The notes beneath the pieces were generated by a model. It saw only the letters and a program-made list of their open reading frames with translations. It had not been told where the DNA came from and ran no database searches. The translations under genes and the position numbers were made by a program. Below, one piece after another: positions 35,073 through 43,452 of a stretch of DNA of 64,000 bases. Location: assembly GCF_017220215.1 (NCBI RefSeq), contig NZ_CP071132.1, positions 62,001 to 126,000 of the forward strand. Reading direction: 5' to 3'. The number at the start of each line of letters is the position of its first letter. Position 1 is the first letter of the stretch. This DNA is from Caballeronia sp. M1242 (lineage in GTDB: Bacteria; Pseudomonadota; Gammaproteobacteria; Burkholderiales; Burkholderiaceae).

Positions 35073-36080
35073 TCATGAGCCTCGGCGGCGCTGCACGTAC
35101 ACGGCGGCGATGATGATCGCGGCCTTCAGCACGAGCGCCGCGGCGTCCGGAATGCCGTGCGCGAGCAGCGTGTAACGCAATAGCTGGATGATGAGCGCGC
35201 CGATCAGCGTGCCCGTGATATACGCCTTGCCGCCTGTCAGCGCCGTGCCGCCGACCGCGACGGCCGCAATGGCATCGAGTTCGACGCCGAGGCCCACGAC
35301 GTTCGCATCCGACGACGAGTTCACCGAAATCGAAATGAGCCCGGCGAGACCCGCGAGCGCCGCGCATGCTGTATAGGCGATCAGCTTGACGCGCGCCGTC
35401 GGAATGCCGGCAAGATACGCCGCGTCCTCGTTGCCGCCCGTGACGAGCAGATACTTGCCGAAGAGGGTCTTGCGCACGATCCACGTGAAGACGGCGACGA
35501 GCGCGAGCATCAGCAGAATCTGGAACGGCACGCCCGCGACCTTGCCGAGCGCGATCCACTGGAACGCCGGATTGTTGAACGCCTGCAGGCTGCCGTCGGT
35601 GATTACTTGCGCGATGCCGCGTCCCGCGATGAAAAGCACGAGCGTCGCGACGATGGGCTGCACGCGAAGCCGCGTGACGAGCAGTCCGTTGAACACACCG
35701 CACACTGCGGCGGCTATCACGGGCAGCGTGAAGGCGAGCAGAATGCCGAGCGGCCCTTCGATGTTCATGAAGAGCATCGGCGCGATGGCACCGGCAATCG
35801 CCATCGACGCGCCCACGGACAAGTCGATGCCGCCTGTCGCCACCACGAGCGTCATGCCGATGCCGACGATCACGATCGTCACCACCTGCGTGAGATTCAC
35901 GTTGAACGTCTGAAGCGACCAGAAGTGCTCGGTGAAGAACAGGTTGAACAGAATCATCGCGACGAGCACGATGATCTCGCGCTGAATCGCGACGCCGCGC
36001 CGTTTCTTGACGGGCGCCGTTTGCGCGTCCGCAGCGAGCGGCGCTACGGGTCGTGCAGCAGGTTGTGTCTTGTCGATCAT
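35073..36080 (-). CDS. ytfT: Sugar ABC transporter permease (YtfT-like)
   Basis: This 335-aa membrane protein has a polar N-terminal tail of about 30 residues and then RbsC-type helices with GIGMTLVVATGGIDLSVGAS. GVELDAIAAVAVGGTALTGG is the conserved late loop. It starts within the ATPase stop codon (ATGA overlap at 36077-36080) and is followed one base later by the second permease, so the three genes are translationally coupled. The frame runs open far upstream inside the ATPase gene; that part is not coding. Confidence 0.87.
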   Translation of the reverse strand: MIDKTQPAARPVAPLAADAQTAPVKKRRGVAIQREIIVLVAMILFNLFFTEHFWSLQTFNVNLTQVVTIVIVGIGMTLVVATGGIDLSVGASMAIAGAIAPMLFMNIEGPLGILLAFTLPVIAAAVCGVFNGLLVTRLRVQPIVATLVLFIAGRGIAQVITDGSLQAFNNPAFQWIALGKVAGVPFQILLMLALVAVFTWIVRKTLFGKYLLVTGGNEDAAYLAGIPTARVKLIAYTACAALAGLAGLISISVNSSSDANVVGLGVELDAIAAVAVGGTALTGGKAYITGTLIGALIIQLLRYTLLAHGIPDAAALVLKAAIIIAAVYVQRRRGS

Positions 36081-37639
36081 GAGTCGTTTCCTTGCGCGGC
36101 CGTCGCTTGCGCGAGCGTCGATGTTTCTCCCGAGCCGTAGGCGATCGCATCCATGATCGATGCCTCGTTCATCTGCGCGCCATCGAGTTGCGCCACGGTT
36201 TCGCCGTCGCGGATCACGACCGCGCGGTCGGCCACGGCGGTGAGTTCTTCCAGTTCGGACGCCGACAACAGCACGGCCATGCCCGCATCGCGCAACTCGC
36301 GCACGATCTTCGCGACGTCCGCCTTCGCGCCCACGTCGATGCCGCGCGTCGGCTCGTCGAGCAGCAGAAGACGCGGATTCGTCGCGAGCCAGCGCGCGAG
36401 CAAGACCTTTTGCTGATTGCCGCCCGAGAGTTCGCGTATCGGTTGATCGGGCGAGCGCAGCTTGATGCCGAGCGACGCGATGAAGCCGTCCACGATCTCG
36501 CGCTGCTTCGCGACGTCCACGACGCCGCGTTTCGTCAGCGCGGGCAGGCAGACGAGCGTGAGATTGTCGCGCACGGAAAGCTCCGGCACGATGCCTTCGG
36601 CCTTGCGGTCTTCGGTGAGATACGCGATGCCGCGCGTGATCGCATCTTTCGGCGACTTGAACGCGGCGCTTTCGCCGGCCACCGTGAGCGAACCGCGCGA
36701 AGGACGGTCCGCGCCGAACAGAAGGCGCATCGTCTCCGTGCGGCCCGAGCCGAGCAAACCGGCGAGACCTACGGCTTCGCCCGCATGCACGTCGAGCGAT
36801 ACGTTCGTGACTTTCGCGCCCGCCGCGAGCGACTGCGCGCTCAACGCGACCGCGCCGCGCTTCGCCAGATTCTCTTCTTTCACCGCGCTGTCTTCGTGCA
36901 CGACGGCGGCGAGCGTGCGGCCGAGCATCGTCGTCACGAGCTTGAGCTTGTCCATCTCCTGCATCGTGCTTTCGGCGACTGTCTGGCCGTCGCGCATCAC
37001 GGTGACGCGGTCGCACAGCGCATACAATTCGTCTAGCCGATGCGACACGAAGATGACCGCGCGCCCGTCGTCGCGCAAGCGGCGCACCACGCCGAAAAGC
37101 AGTTCGACTTCGCGCTCATCGAGCGATGACGTCGATTCGTCCATGATGACCATCTTCGCATCCGACGAAACGGCTCGCGCGAGCGCGACCATCTGCTGAA
37201 TGGCGGTCGAATAGTCGCGCACGGGCTTGCGCACGTCAATATGGAGTCCGAACGACTCGAGCAGTTCGGTCGCACGCCGCTGCACCGATTTCCAGTCGAT
37301 CAGGCCGAAGCGGCGCGGCTCGCGTCCGAGAAAGATGTTCTCGGCCACCGAGCGAAACGGCACGAGGTTGATCTCCTGATAGATCGTGCTGATGCCGGCT
37401 TCGCGCGCTTCCTTCGGCGTGCGGAAATCCACTTCGCGTCCGTCGAAGCGGATGGTTCCGCCGCTCTTGCGATACGCGCCGGTCAGAATCTTGATGAGTG
37501 TCGACTTGCCCGCGCCGTTCTGGCCGATGAGCGCGTGCACTTCGCCGGCCGCGACGGTGAGGCGCGCGTGCTTGAGCGCCGCGACGCCGCCGAAGGCAAT
37601 GTCGATGTCCTGCATGTCGAGTAGGGGAGCAGTGGCCAT
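36077..37639 (-). CDS. ytfR: Sugar ABC transporter ATP-binding protein, double-domain (YtfR/RbsA type)
   Basis: This 520-aa protein has two ABC domains, as in RbsA/AraG/YtfR. Domain 1: Walker A GQNGAGKST, degenerate signature STAIQQMVALARA, Walker B MVIMDESTSSLD. Domain 2: atypical P-loop LLGSGRTE, signature LSGGNQQKVLLARWL, Walker B LLLLDEPTRGID. This asymmetry is normal for the carbohydrate-uptake-2 family. It energises the two permeases encoded just downstream. The gene follows the binding-protein gene by 68 bp. Confidence 0.9.
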   Translation of the reverse strand: MATAPLLDMQDIDIAFGGVAALKHARLTVAAGEVHALIGQNGAGKSTLIKILTGAYRKSGGTIRFDGREVDFRTPKEAREAGISTIYQEINLVPFRSVAENIFLGREPRRFGLIDWKSVQRRATELLESFGLHIDVRKPVRDYSTAIQQMVALARAVSSDAKMVIMDESTSSLDEREVELLFGVVRRLRDDGRAVIFVSHRLDELYALCDRVTVMRDGQTVAESTMQEMDKLKLVTTMLGRTLAAVVHEDSAVKEENLAKRGAVALSAQSLAAGAKVTNVSLDVHAGEAVGLAGLLGSGRTETMRLLFGADRPSRGSLTVAGESAAFKSPKDAITRGIAYLTEDRKAEGIVPELSVRDNLTLVCLPALTKRGVVDVAKQREIVDGFIASLGIKLRSPDQPIRELSGGNQQKVLLARWLATNPRLLLLDEPTRGIDVGAKADVAKIVRELRDAGMAVLLSASELEELTAVADRAVVIRDGETVAQLDGAQMNEASIMDAIAYGSGETSTLAQATAAQGNDS

Positions 37640-37707
37640 GCGGCGCTTCCGTCCTTTAGAAAAGCGAGCGCCCGAAGGCGCCCGCGAACCAACATAGACT
37701 GCTTCGC

Positions 37708-38709
37708 TCAATAGCCGTACTGCATGCTGGCGTCGACGTTGCTCTTGTCGTAGAAGCGATCGGATACCTTGACCCACGGCGGAATGGTCTCGCCCTTCGC
37801 GTATTTCTGCGCGACATCGCACGCGAGCGGTCCGAAGAACGGGCTCGACTGCACGCTCGCGCCCAGTTCGCCTGCCTTGATCGCTTCGAGGCCGCCCTTC
37901 GTGCCGTCGATCGTCACGAGCACGATGTCCTTGCCCGGCTGCTTGCCCGCCGCCTTGATCGCGGCGATCGCGCCGAGCGCCATTTCGTCGTTGTGCGCGT
38001 AGACGGCGGTCACGTCGGGATGGGCCTGCAAGAGCGTTTCCATGACCTGGCGGCCCTTGTCGCGCGCGAAGTCGCCGCTTTGCGACGCGACGATCTTCAT
38101 GCCCGGATTCTTCGCGATGACTTCGTCGAAGCCCTTCTTGCGGTCGTTCGCAGCGGAGGCGCCCGTCGAGCCTTCGAGCTCGATGATCGTCGCCTTGCCG
38201 TTCGTGGTCTTCACGAGCCAGTCGGCGGCGCGGTGGCCCTGATCGATGAAGTCCGATCCAATAAACGTGATGTAGTCGCGCCCGGCCTTCGCCATCGACT
38301 GGTCGATGTTGCGGTCGACGAGTATCACCGGAATGCCGGCCTTCTTCGCCTGCAACACGACCGGCGCGAGCGGCTTTTCTTCGCGCGGCGGGAACACGAG
38401 CAGATCGACGTGCTGCGCGATCATGCTCTGGATGTCGGACACCTGCTTGGCCGCCGAGCTGTTCGCGTCGGTGATGATGACCTGCCAGCCGCATTTCGAT
38501 GCGACGTCCTTGAAGCTCTTGGTCTCGGCGAGCCGCCACGGGTTATTGCTCTCCGTCTGCGCGAAGCCCACGCGCAGCGGCTTCTTGTTCGGGATCTTCG
38601 GCAACGCGTCGTCGGCGGCGTGCGCGGCCCCGGCTGCGAGCGTCAGAACGGTGAGCGCGGCGGCGAGCGGGCGCAGGCCCGAGCGGAGATTCTTGTTTAG
38701 CGACAGCAT
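37708..38709 (-). CDS. ytfQ: Periplasmic sugar-binding protein (YtfQ-like)
   Basis: This 333-aa protein has a signal peptide (cleavage near AHA-ADDAL) and a type I periplasmic fold beginning KPLRVGFAQTESNNPWRLAE. The segments ASAANDRKKGFDEVI, KIVASQSGDFARDKGRQVME and AVYAHNDEMALGAIAAIKAA closely match E. coli YtfQ, which binds galactofuranose. GGAGGAAGAC precedes the ATG. It is first in the ytfQRT-yjfF-like operon and lies 120 bp after the lacI-type gene, whose end carries a probable operator. Ligand by homology only. Confidence 0.88.
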   Translation of the reverse strand: MLSLNKNLRSGLRPLAAALTVLTLAAGAAHAADDALPKIPNKKPLRVGFAQTESNNPWRLAETKSFKDVASKCGWQVIITDANSSAAKQVSDIQSMIAQHVDLLVFPPREEKPLAPVVLQAKKAGIPVILVDRNIDQSMAKAGRDYITFIGSDFIDQGHRAADWLVKTTNGKATIIELEGSTGASAANDRKKGFDEVIAKNPGMKIVASQSGDFARDKGRQVMETLLQAHPDVTAVYAHNDEMALGAIAAIKAAGKQPGKDIVLVTIDGTKGGLEAIKAGELGASVQSSPFFGPLACDVAQKYAKGETIPPWVKVSDRFYDKSNVDASMQYGY

Positions 38710-38829
38710 GTCTTCCTCCGATTTGGATGATTCGTCTTGTTGGTAATGCCGATGCTTGTTGTTGCCCGGTCTGTCTGATGCGAGAGATGCTGCTGCCTTG
38801 CGCGCTGTTTATGAGCGTCTTATTGGCGG

Positions 38830-39933
38830 CTAATCACTAATATTATTAATTGCGAACTGATGCGCTTCGGCGATGACCTTCACCGATCCGCGCTCGATCA
38901 GCGGGCCGTCGAGCTTGACGGTGCGGCGCCGTAACGGCGCGCCGACGGCGCGGTTGTGTTCCTCTTGCAGAAGCGTTTCGACCGCCCAGCGGCCGAGGTC
39001 GTAGTTCGGCAACACCACGGTCGATAGCGGCGGATGCGTGTGGCGCGCGATCTCCTGATCGTCATAGCCGACCACGGAAACATCGTCGGGCACGCGCAGC
39101 CCGAGCTGCTTGAGCGCCTCTATCGCGCCGAGCGCCATCAAATCGTTCGCGCAGAAAATGGCCGTCGGCGGATTCGGCTCGCGCATGAGCGAGAGCGTCT
39201 GCTCGAAGCCGGCGCCCGAACTCCAGTCGCCTTCGCGCACGAGTTCCGGCGCGAACGGCAAGTCCGCGGTGGCGAGCGCGGTGCGGTAGCCCTTCAGCCG
39301 GTCGCGCGCCGCGTCCTGATACGGCTCGCCGTTGATATAGCCGATGCGGCGATGCCCCGCCGCGAGCAGATAGTCCGTCGCCGTGTGCCCGCCCGCGACT
39401 TCCGCCGGCACGACCGACGACAGGTTCGCCTCGCTCGCGTAGCAGTTGAGCAGGACCGTCGGCACCTTCGCGAGCGCCGCGGGCAGCGCGACGAGCCGCG
39501 TGTAGACGGTCGCGTAGATCACGCCGAGCAGGTTGGGGTTGTCGAGCGTCGCGGCGAGCACGCGCGCTTCGATCTCCGCATTGCCGTGCGTCGAATAGAC
39601 GGCGAGCAGGCGGCCATGCGCGAACGCGGCGTCGCGCGCGCCGTCGATGCACACGACCGGATGCGGGCTCGTCGAAATCTCATCGGCGAGATACACGATC
39701 AGATTGCGCTCGCTCTGCGCGCCCGGTGTGTCGAACGCATCCAGCGCGGCGGGCTCGCGCGGCGTCATGCGATAGCCGAGCTCCTGCGCCGCGCGCAGCA
39801 CCTTGTCGCGCGTGACGTCCGAGAACTTCGCGCCGCTCGCGTTGTTGAGCACGAGCGACACCGTCGACTGCGAAACTCCGGTGAGCTTCGCAATGTCGGT
39901 CATCGTCGGGCGGCGCTGCGTGGTTTTCTTCAT
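38830..39933 (-). CDS. LacI-family transcriptional repressor of the sugar locus
   Basis: This 367-aa protein begins with a LacI helix-turn-helix (about 11-60: MTDIAKLTGVSQSTVSLVLN, hinge region after VLRAAQELGY) and continues as a sugar-binding domain (SVVGYDDQEIARHTHPPLST is the family's late signature). It is divergent from the PhyH/epimerase genes and directly upstream of ytfQ. ACTAATA-centred dyads lie before both target units and match the kind of site LacI dimers bind, so it is the likely local repressor, relieved by a sugar. Its last codons overlap one of those sites. Confidence 0.9.
   Translation of the reverse strand: MKKTTQRRPTMTDIAKLTGVSQSTVSLVLNNASGAKFSDVTRDKVLRAAQELGYRMTPREPAALDAFDTPGAQSERNLIVYLADEISTSPHPVVCIDGARDAAFAHGRLLAVYSTHGNAEIEARVLAATLDNPNLLGVIYATVYTRLVALPAALAKVPTVLLNCYASEANLSSVVPAEVAGGHTATDYLLAAGHRRIGYINGEPYQDAARDRLKGYRTALATADLPFAPELVREGDWSSGAGFEQTLSLMREPNPPTAIFCANDLMALGAIEALKQLGLRVPDDVSVVGYDDQEIARHTHPPLSTVVLPNYDLGRWAVETLLQEEHNRAVGAPLRRRTVKLDGPLIERGSVKVIAEAHQFAINNISD
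38834..38849. promoter_or_regulatory. Probable LacI operator 1 (ytfQ side)
   Basis: TCACTAATATTATTAA shares its left half CACTAATATTA with the perfect palindrome at 39973. It overlaps the final codons of the lacI-type gene and lies about 125 bp upstream of the ytfQ start, a reasonable operator position for the ytfQRT promoter. The assignment is inferred from site similarity. Confidence 0.6.
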
Positions 39934-39972
39934 CGGACGGATGCGGCGTATGAGGCTTGGCGACAGACCTTA

Positions 39973-39988
39973 ACACTAATATTAGTGA
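39973..39988. promoter_or_regulatory. Probable LacI operator 2 (perfect palindrome)
   Basis: ACACTAATATTAGTGA contains the 14-bp perfect palindrome CACTAATATTAGTG (39974-39987). It lies 40 bp upstream of the lacI-type start codon, in the divergent region, which fits autoregulation. Confidence 0.7.
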
Positions 39989-40047
39989 TGAACAACACGG
40001 AAACCACCTAGCCAGAACATGGGACGGCACAGGGTTTTCACCGAGTA

Positions 40048-40063
40048 TTACTAATAATATTGA
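40048..40063. promoter_or_regulatory. Probable LacI operator 3 (PhyH side)
   Basis: TTACTAATAATATTGA shares the ACTAATA core and most flanking bases with the palindrome 75 bp away. It lies 60 bp before the ATG of the dioxygenase gene, so it could control that unit and loop with operator 2. Confidence 0.55.
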
Positions 40064-40123
40064 CGGCGCGATTACTGCCGTGCGATTCTCTTTCGACCGA
40101 TTGACGACCGAAAGGAGCGGCGC

Positions 40124-40924
40124 ATGGGCCGATACGACGAGACGACGAGAGACGCGCTTGCACAAGCGTTCGAGAGGGACGGTTTCGTGCTGTTGCCGGA
40201 TCACTTCGAGCGCGCGAAGCTCGAAGCGTGGCGCGAGGCATTCGCGCCGCTGTTGCAGCCACATGTCGATGCAGCGCGCGAGGCATCGGCGAGCGGCAAT
40301 CGCGGGCCGGGCCGCTATTACGTGACCTTGCCGTTCGAAGGGGAGTTCGCGGACCCGTCGATCATTTGCGACGAGGACATCATCGGCATCGTCGAGCGCG
40401 TGGCGGGACGCGATCCGGTCATGTGCCAGCTCGCGACCGATACGCCGGTTCTGGGCTCGGACTTTCAGGACTGGCATCGCGATACGCCGCCGCTTTTCGA
40501 CGACGCGCCCGAGACGCCGTCGTTCCAGCTTGCCGTGAACTTTCCGCTCGTCGATGTGGACGAGCGCAACGGCTCGCTCGAAACGACGCGCGGCACGCAC
40601 CGCATCTCACGCGAAGAAGCGCTCGCCGGTCTCGCCGATGGGCGCTTCCCGCCCGAGCGCGTGCCGATGCGCGTCGGCGACGTGATGATCCGCGACGTGC
40701 GCGGGCTGCATCGCGGCACGCCCAACTACATCGACGAACCGCGTCCGATGGTCGTGATCGGCTATAGCCGCGCGTGGTATTTCCGGCCCGAGGTGCATAT
40801 CGACGTGCCGCGCGCCGTGCTCGCCGACTTGCCGCCGCGCGCGAAACGACTGCTGCGCTACAACCCGGTGGTCGAGCGCACCCAGCGCATTTTCGACGAA
40901 AACTACCGGCAGTTCGCATATTGA
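40124..40924 (+). CDS. Phytanoyl-CoA dioxygenase (PhyH) family protein
   Basis: This 266-aa protein belongs to the Fe(II)/2-oxoglutarate oxygenases. The facial triad is visible as H118 and D120 (DWHRDTP) and H196 (GLHRGTPN), with R207 placed to bind 2-oxoglutarate (DEPRPM). Family members hydroxylate many small molecules, not only phytanoyl-CoA. It lies in a LacI-controlled sugar locus, divergent from the regulator and translationally coupled to an aldose epimerase, so a sugar or sugar-derived substrate is plausible. I know of no characterised equivalent in this setting. Confidence 0.83.
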   Translation: MGRYDETTRDALAQAFERDGFVLLPDHFERAKLEAWREAFAPLLQPHVDAAREASASGNRGPGRYYVTLPFEGEFADPSIICDEDIIGIVERVAGRDPVMCQLATDTPVLGSDFQDWHRDTPPLFDDAPETPSFQLAVNFPLVDVDERNGSLETTRGTHRISREEALAGLADGRFPPERVPMRVGDVMIRDVRGLHRGTPNYIDEPRPMVVIGYSRAWYFRPEVHIDVPRAVLADLPPRAKRLLRYNPVVERTQRIFDENYRQFAY

Positions 40925-41880
40925 GCGCCGATCGGACCCCGTCCGGGCGCGCGGACGAAGCGCTCGTGGAATTGCGCCACGGCGCGCGGCGCGCGTTGCT
41001 CGCCCCGCACGTCGGCGGCGCGATTGCGGCCTTCTTCGACGCCCGCGAGCCCAACGAAGGCGGCGCGGTGCACTGGCTGCGTCCCGCCACCGTCGATGCG
41101 CTCGCCGCGCGCAATCCGCTCGGCATGGCGAGCTTTCCGCTCGTGCCATATTGCAACCGTATTCGCGATGCGCGCTTCACATTCGATGGCGCGCTCGTCG
41201 ATCTGTCCGGCGACGGCAACGCGTTCCCGCACGCGCTGCACGGCAACGGATGGCGGCGGCCGTGGCGCGTCGATGCCGTCTCCGAGGCGAGCGCACGTCT
41301 CACGTTGTCGCACGTGCCTTCGCAGGAACCGGCGCATCATTGGCCGTTCGCTTTCGAAGCGGCGCAGGACATCGCGCTCGATGCGCAGTCGCTCAACGTG
41401 ACCATGTCGCTGCGCAACCTGTCGGACCGGCCGATGCCCTTCGGCCTCGGACATCATCCGTACTTTCCGCGCACCGGGCACACCGTTGTGCGCACGCGGG
41501 TCGGGTCGATGTGGCATACGACGCCCGAGCCGCTGCCGACCCGCGCCGGCCCGCACCCGTGCATCGACGCGCTGGCATCGCGCGAGGGCATGTCCGCCGA
41601 TGCCTTCGATCTCGACAATAACTTCACGGGCTGGTCGCGCGAGACGTCGGTCGCGTGGCCGCGCGAGCATCGCTCGGTCACGCTGCGAGCGGAAGCGCCG
41701 TTCGACTTCACGGTGATTTATGCGCCTTCGTCGTTCGGGTCGCTGCTGTGTGTCGAGCCGGTCAGCAATGTCGCGGACTGGGTGAATCTCGATGTCGACG
41801 CGTCGCTGAAGGGCGGCGGCGTGCTTGCGGCCGGGGAGTCGGTCAGCGCGCGGTTCTGGCTGACGCCTGAGGTCGAGTAG
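40921..41880 (+). CDS. Aldose 1-epimerase (galactose mutarotase-like)
   Basis: This 319-aa protein matches the mutarotase fold, which interconverts alpha and beta anomers. Signatures include FPLVPYCNRIRDARF, FPHALHGNGWRRPW (catalytic His), FGLGHHPYF (second His) and the late LCVEPVSNVADW, with the base Glu. The best start is TTG at 40921, overlapping the dioxygenase stop (TTGA), which implies coupled translation. No upstream ribosome site is seen; an in-frame GTG at 40966 is the alternative. It supports uptake and use of an aldose by the YtfQRT-like importer. Confidence 0.84.
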   Translation: MSADRTPSGRADEALVELRHGARRALLAPHVGGAIAAFFDAREPNEGGAVHWLRPATVDALAARNPLGMASFPLVPYCNRIRDARFTFDGALVDLSGDGNAFPHALHGNGWRRPWRVDAVSEASARLTLSHVPSQEPAHHWPFAFEAAQDIALDAQSLNVTMSLRNLSDRPMPFGLGHHPYFPRTGHTVVRTRVGSMWHTTPEPLPTRAGPHPCIDALASREGMSADAFDLDNNFTGWSRETSVAWPREHRSVTLRAEAPFDFTVIYAPSSFGSLLCVEPVSNVADWVNLDVDASLKGGGVLAAGESVSARFWLTPEVE

Positions 41881-41909
41881 GGCTGTTTGCGGCTGGCGGC
41901 TGGCGGCTG

Positions 41910-41955
41910 GCGCGACGAGCGCATGCGCTTCTGTTCGGCATGTCGCTCGTCGCGC
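41910..41955. terminator. Hairpin between convergent genes
   Basis: GCGCGACGAGCG (41910-41921) and CGCTCGTCGCGC (41944-41955) form a perfect 12-bp stem with a 22-base loop, between the epimerase stop and the stop of the minus-strand secreted protein gene. No T-run follows on either side, so it may be a 3' end stabiliser or bidirectional terminator. Three GGCTGGC copies (41891-41911) lie just before it. Confidence 0.5.
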
Positions 41956-41966
41956 AGCCGTTGTGC

Positions 41967-42263
41967 TCAGTGACCGAAGAACACCTCGCATTGCGGCAGG
42001 CCGCTGCATGTCTCGGTGGTCCGTCCGCCAGCCGACATGCTCGTCCCGGCTTTCGTGCCGCCGTAGGCCTGTTCGCCGGATGCGGAGTCGGTCTTTGCGG
42101 CGTCGGCTTGCCGTGCGGTGTGCGAGGAATCCATCGGACGCATCGTCTGAACGACTTGTTGCGCCGTGTCGGGCATGCCTTGCGCGCGCGCGTTGCCGAT
42201 GCCCGCGGCCAGCGCACAGGCCGCCATCATCGCGATGAATTTCGGGTTGACGTTCGTCTTCAT
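41967..42263 (-). CDS. Secreted hypothetical protein (98 aa)
   Basis: The protein begins MKTNVNPKFIAMMAACALAA and has a signal peptide with cleavage near ARA-QGMPD. The mature part is polar, Ser/Thr/Ala/Gly-rich and probably disordered, with two cysteines near the end (ETCSGLPQCEVFFGH) that could form a disulfide. No family recognised. A GAGGAGCTGGAAC site supports the ATG at 42263. Confidence 0.65.
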   Translation of the reverse strand: MKTNVNPKFIAMMAACALAAGIGNARAQGMPDTAQQVVQTMRPMDSSHTARQADAAKTDSASGEQAYGGTKAGTSMSAGGRTTETCSGLPQCEVFFGH

Positions 42264-42622
42264 GTTCCAGCTCCTCAGAAGCGAATGCACAAGCAGCCGG
42301 CAACACGTTTCCGGACTCCTTGCAGCGGTGGAAGAAATGGCCCGCCGCGACCATGCGAAGCCAGGGCGTTCGCCGGCCGCAGTCGACCTAGCAACGACGC
42401 AGACGACACGACCGAGCCCGCGTGATGAAATGCCGGGAAGTCGCTCGTATGCGGCGGGCGCGATGACTAACCGCGCAGGCACACATTAGGTTCTGGGAAG
42501 AAGACGCGAAATCCCTATGTGGAAGGGATGCGTACGGGGGGAGTGCTAAAGCTCAGGAGGGGTTGCGCCCGGCCCGCGCAACGAACGACGCGAACCGGGC
42601 GGCCTTGCAAAAAGCGAACGCG
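42264..42622. other. Intergenic region without recognisable gene
   Basis: These 359 bases separate two minus-strand secreted protein genes and should hold the promoter of the downstream one (41967-42263). Open frames here have no ribosome site or protein-like composition. I see no repeat or clear promoter. Confidence 0.45.
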
Positions 42623-42946
42623 TTATTGCGAGCTCGACGTACCGCTACCGGACGAACCCGAACCGCTCTTCTTGTGCATCTTGTTCATCTTGCTGCTGGA
42701 ACCGCTGCCCGAGCCCATGGTGGAGGAGCCCGTTGCGCCCGACGTTGCGCCCGTCGTGCCATTCGCGTTCGGCGTGCCCATGCCGGTGCCGCCTTGACCC
42801 GCGCCGTTGCCGCCTGCCGTGCCGCCTCCCGTCCCGCCGCCGCCCGCGCCACCACCGGCGCCGCCGCCTGCGCCCTGCGCGAACACGGCGCCCGACAGGC
42901 TCAGAATCATTGCGGATACCAGCAAGCTCTTCTTGGCGATTTTCAT
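42623..42946 (-). CDS. Secreted Gly/Ser-rich low-complexity protein (107 aa)
   Basis: A signal peptide (MKIAKKSLLVSAMILSLSGA, cleavage near VFA-QGAGG) precedes a mature chain made almost wholly of Gly, Ser, Thr and Ala with GAGGGAGGGAGGGG-like runs, then a Lys/Met/His-containing patch (SKMNKMHKKSGSGS). It is surely disordered. Such proteins are common in Burkholderiales and mostly of unknown function. The codons are high-GC, and the frame also stays open on the opposite strand, so coding rests on the signal peptide. Confidence 0.65.
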   Translation of the reverse strand: MKIAKKSLLVSAMILSLSGAVFAQGAGGGAGGGAGGGGTGGGTAGGNGAGQGGTGMGTPNANGTTGATSGATGSSTMGSGSGSSSKMNKMHKKSGSGSSGSGTSSSQ

Positions 42947-43090
42947 GGTGCCTCCCTTGAATTTGGTCATGTGACGCGCGCCGCTGCGTTTGCCTGCGCG
43001 GCGTCGCGCCTTACACCGTGCAATCCGTGTGCCGCAGTTGTAAGCGTCGGCGCTTGCGAGTGCCGCACTTCGGAAGGCAAGCCGATCTGG

Positions 43091-43312
43091 TCATGCCAGC
43101 GCTTCGTCGCACCATTCGATAGCCCACGCCCGCGCGCAATGCAATGCGTCCCACTCGTTCGGGAAAGAGTCGAGATCGCCCGATTCGTGAACTTCTACGT
43201 TCGGCGTGTATTCATTGGGCGCGCTGGTGATTCGGGCGCGCGCATAAAAGCTGCCATCTTCATCATGGCGAGCGGTGCAGTCGATATGAAAGTTCTTGTA
43301 GTCAAAACGCAT
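43091..43312 (-). CDS. Hypothetical protein (73 aa)
   Basis: A small soluble protein beginning MRFDYKNFHIDCTARHDEDG, followed by FYARARITSAP and a C-terminal ALHCARAWAIEWCDEALA helix. The pattern of a beta-rich N-terminus and one C-terminal helix resembles small proteins found across Burkholderia, but I know no function. GGAG lies before the ATG at 43312. Confidence 0.65.
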   Translation of the reverse strand: MRFDYKNFHIDCTARHDEDGSFYARARITSAPNEYTPNVEVHESGDLDSFPNEWDALHCARAWAIEWCDEALA

Positions 43313-43452
43313 TAGGAAGTTCTCCACATGAGAGTGCGTGGCGTCGTGGCTGGTATTCGGGAGCCGGGGCCGACAGGCGTGCAATAAACACCGCTGGAGC
43401 GGTGCTTGCTCGATGCCGGTGATGCGGCTGACCTCACCAACGGAGCGCGCTT

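Noticed and set aside
35073..37016. Upstream extension of the YtfT-like permease to a 647-codon frame
   Set aside because: The extra N-terminal part is the ATPase gene read in a wrong phase; the ATG at 36080 overlaps the ATPase stop and gives a normal permease length.
41891..41911. Three GGCTGGC copies as a regulatory repeat
   Set aside because: Short, in an intergenic gap between convergent genes; likely simple slippage. Noted only with the adjacent hairpin.
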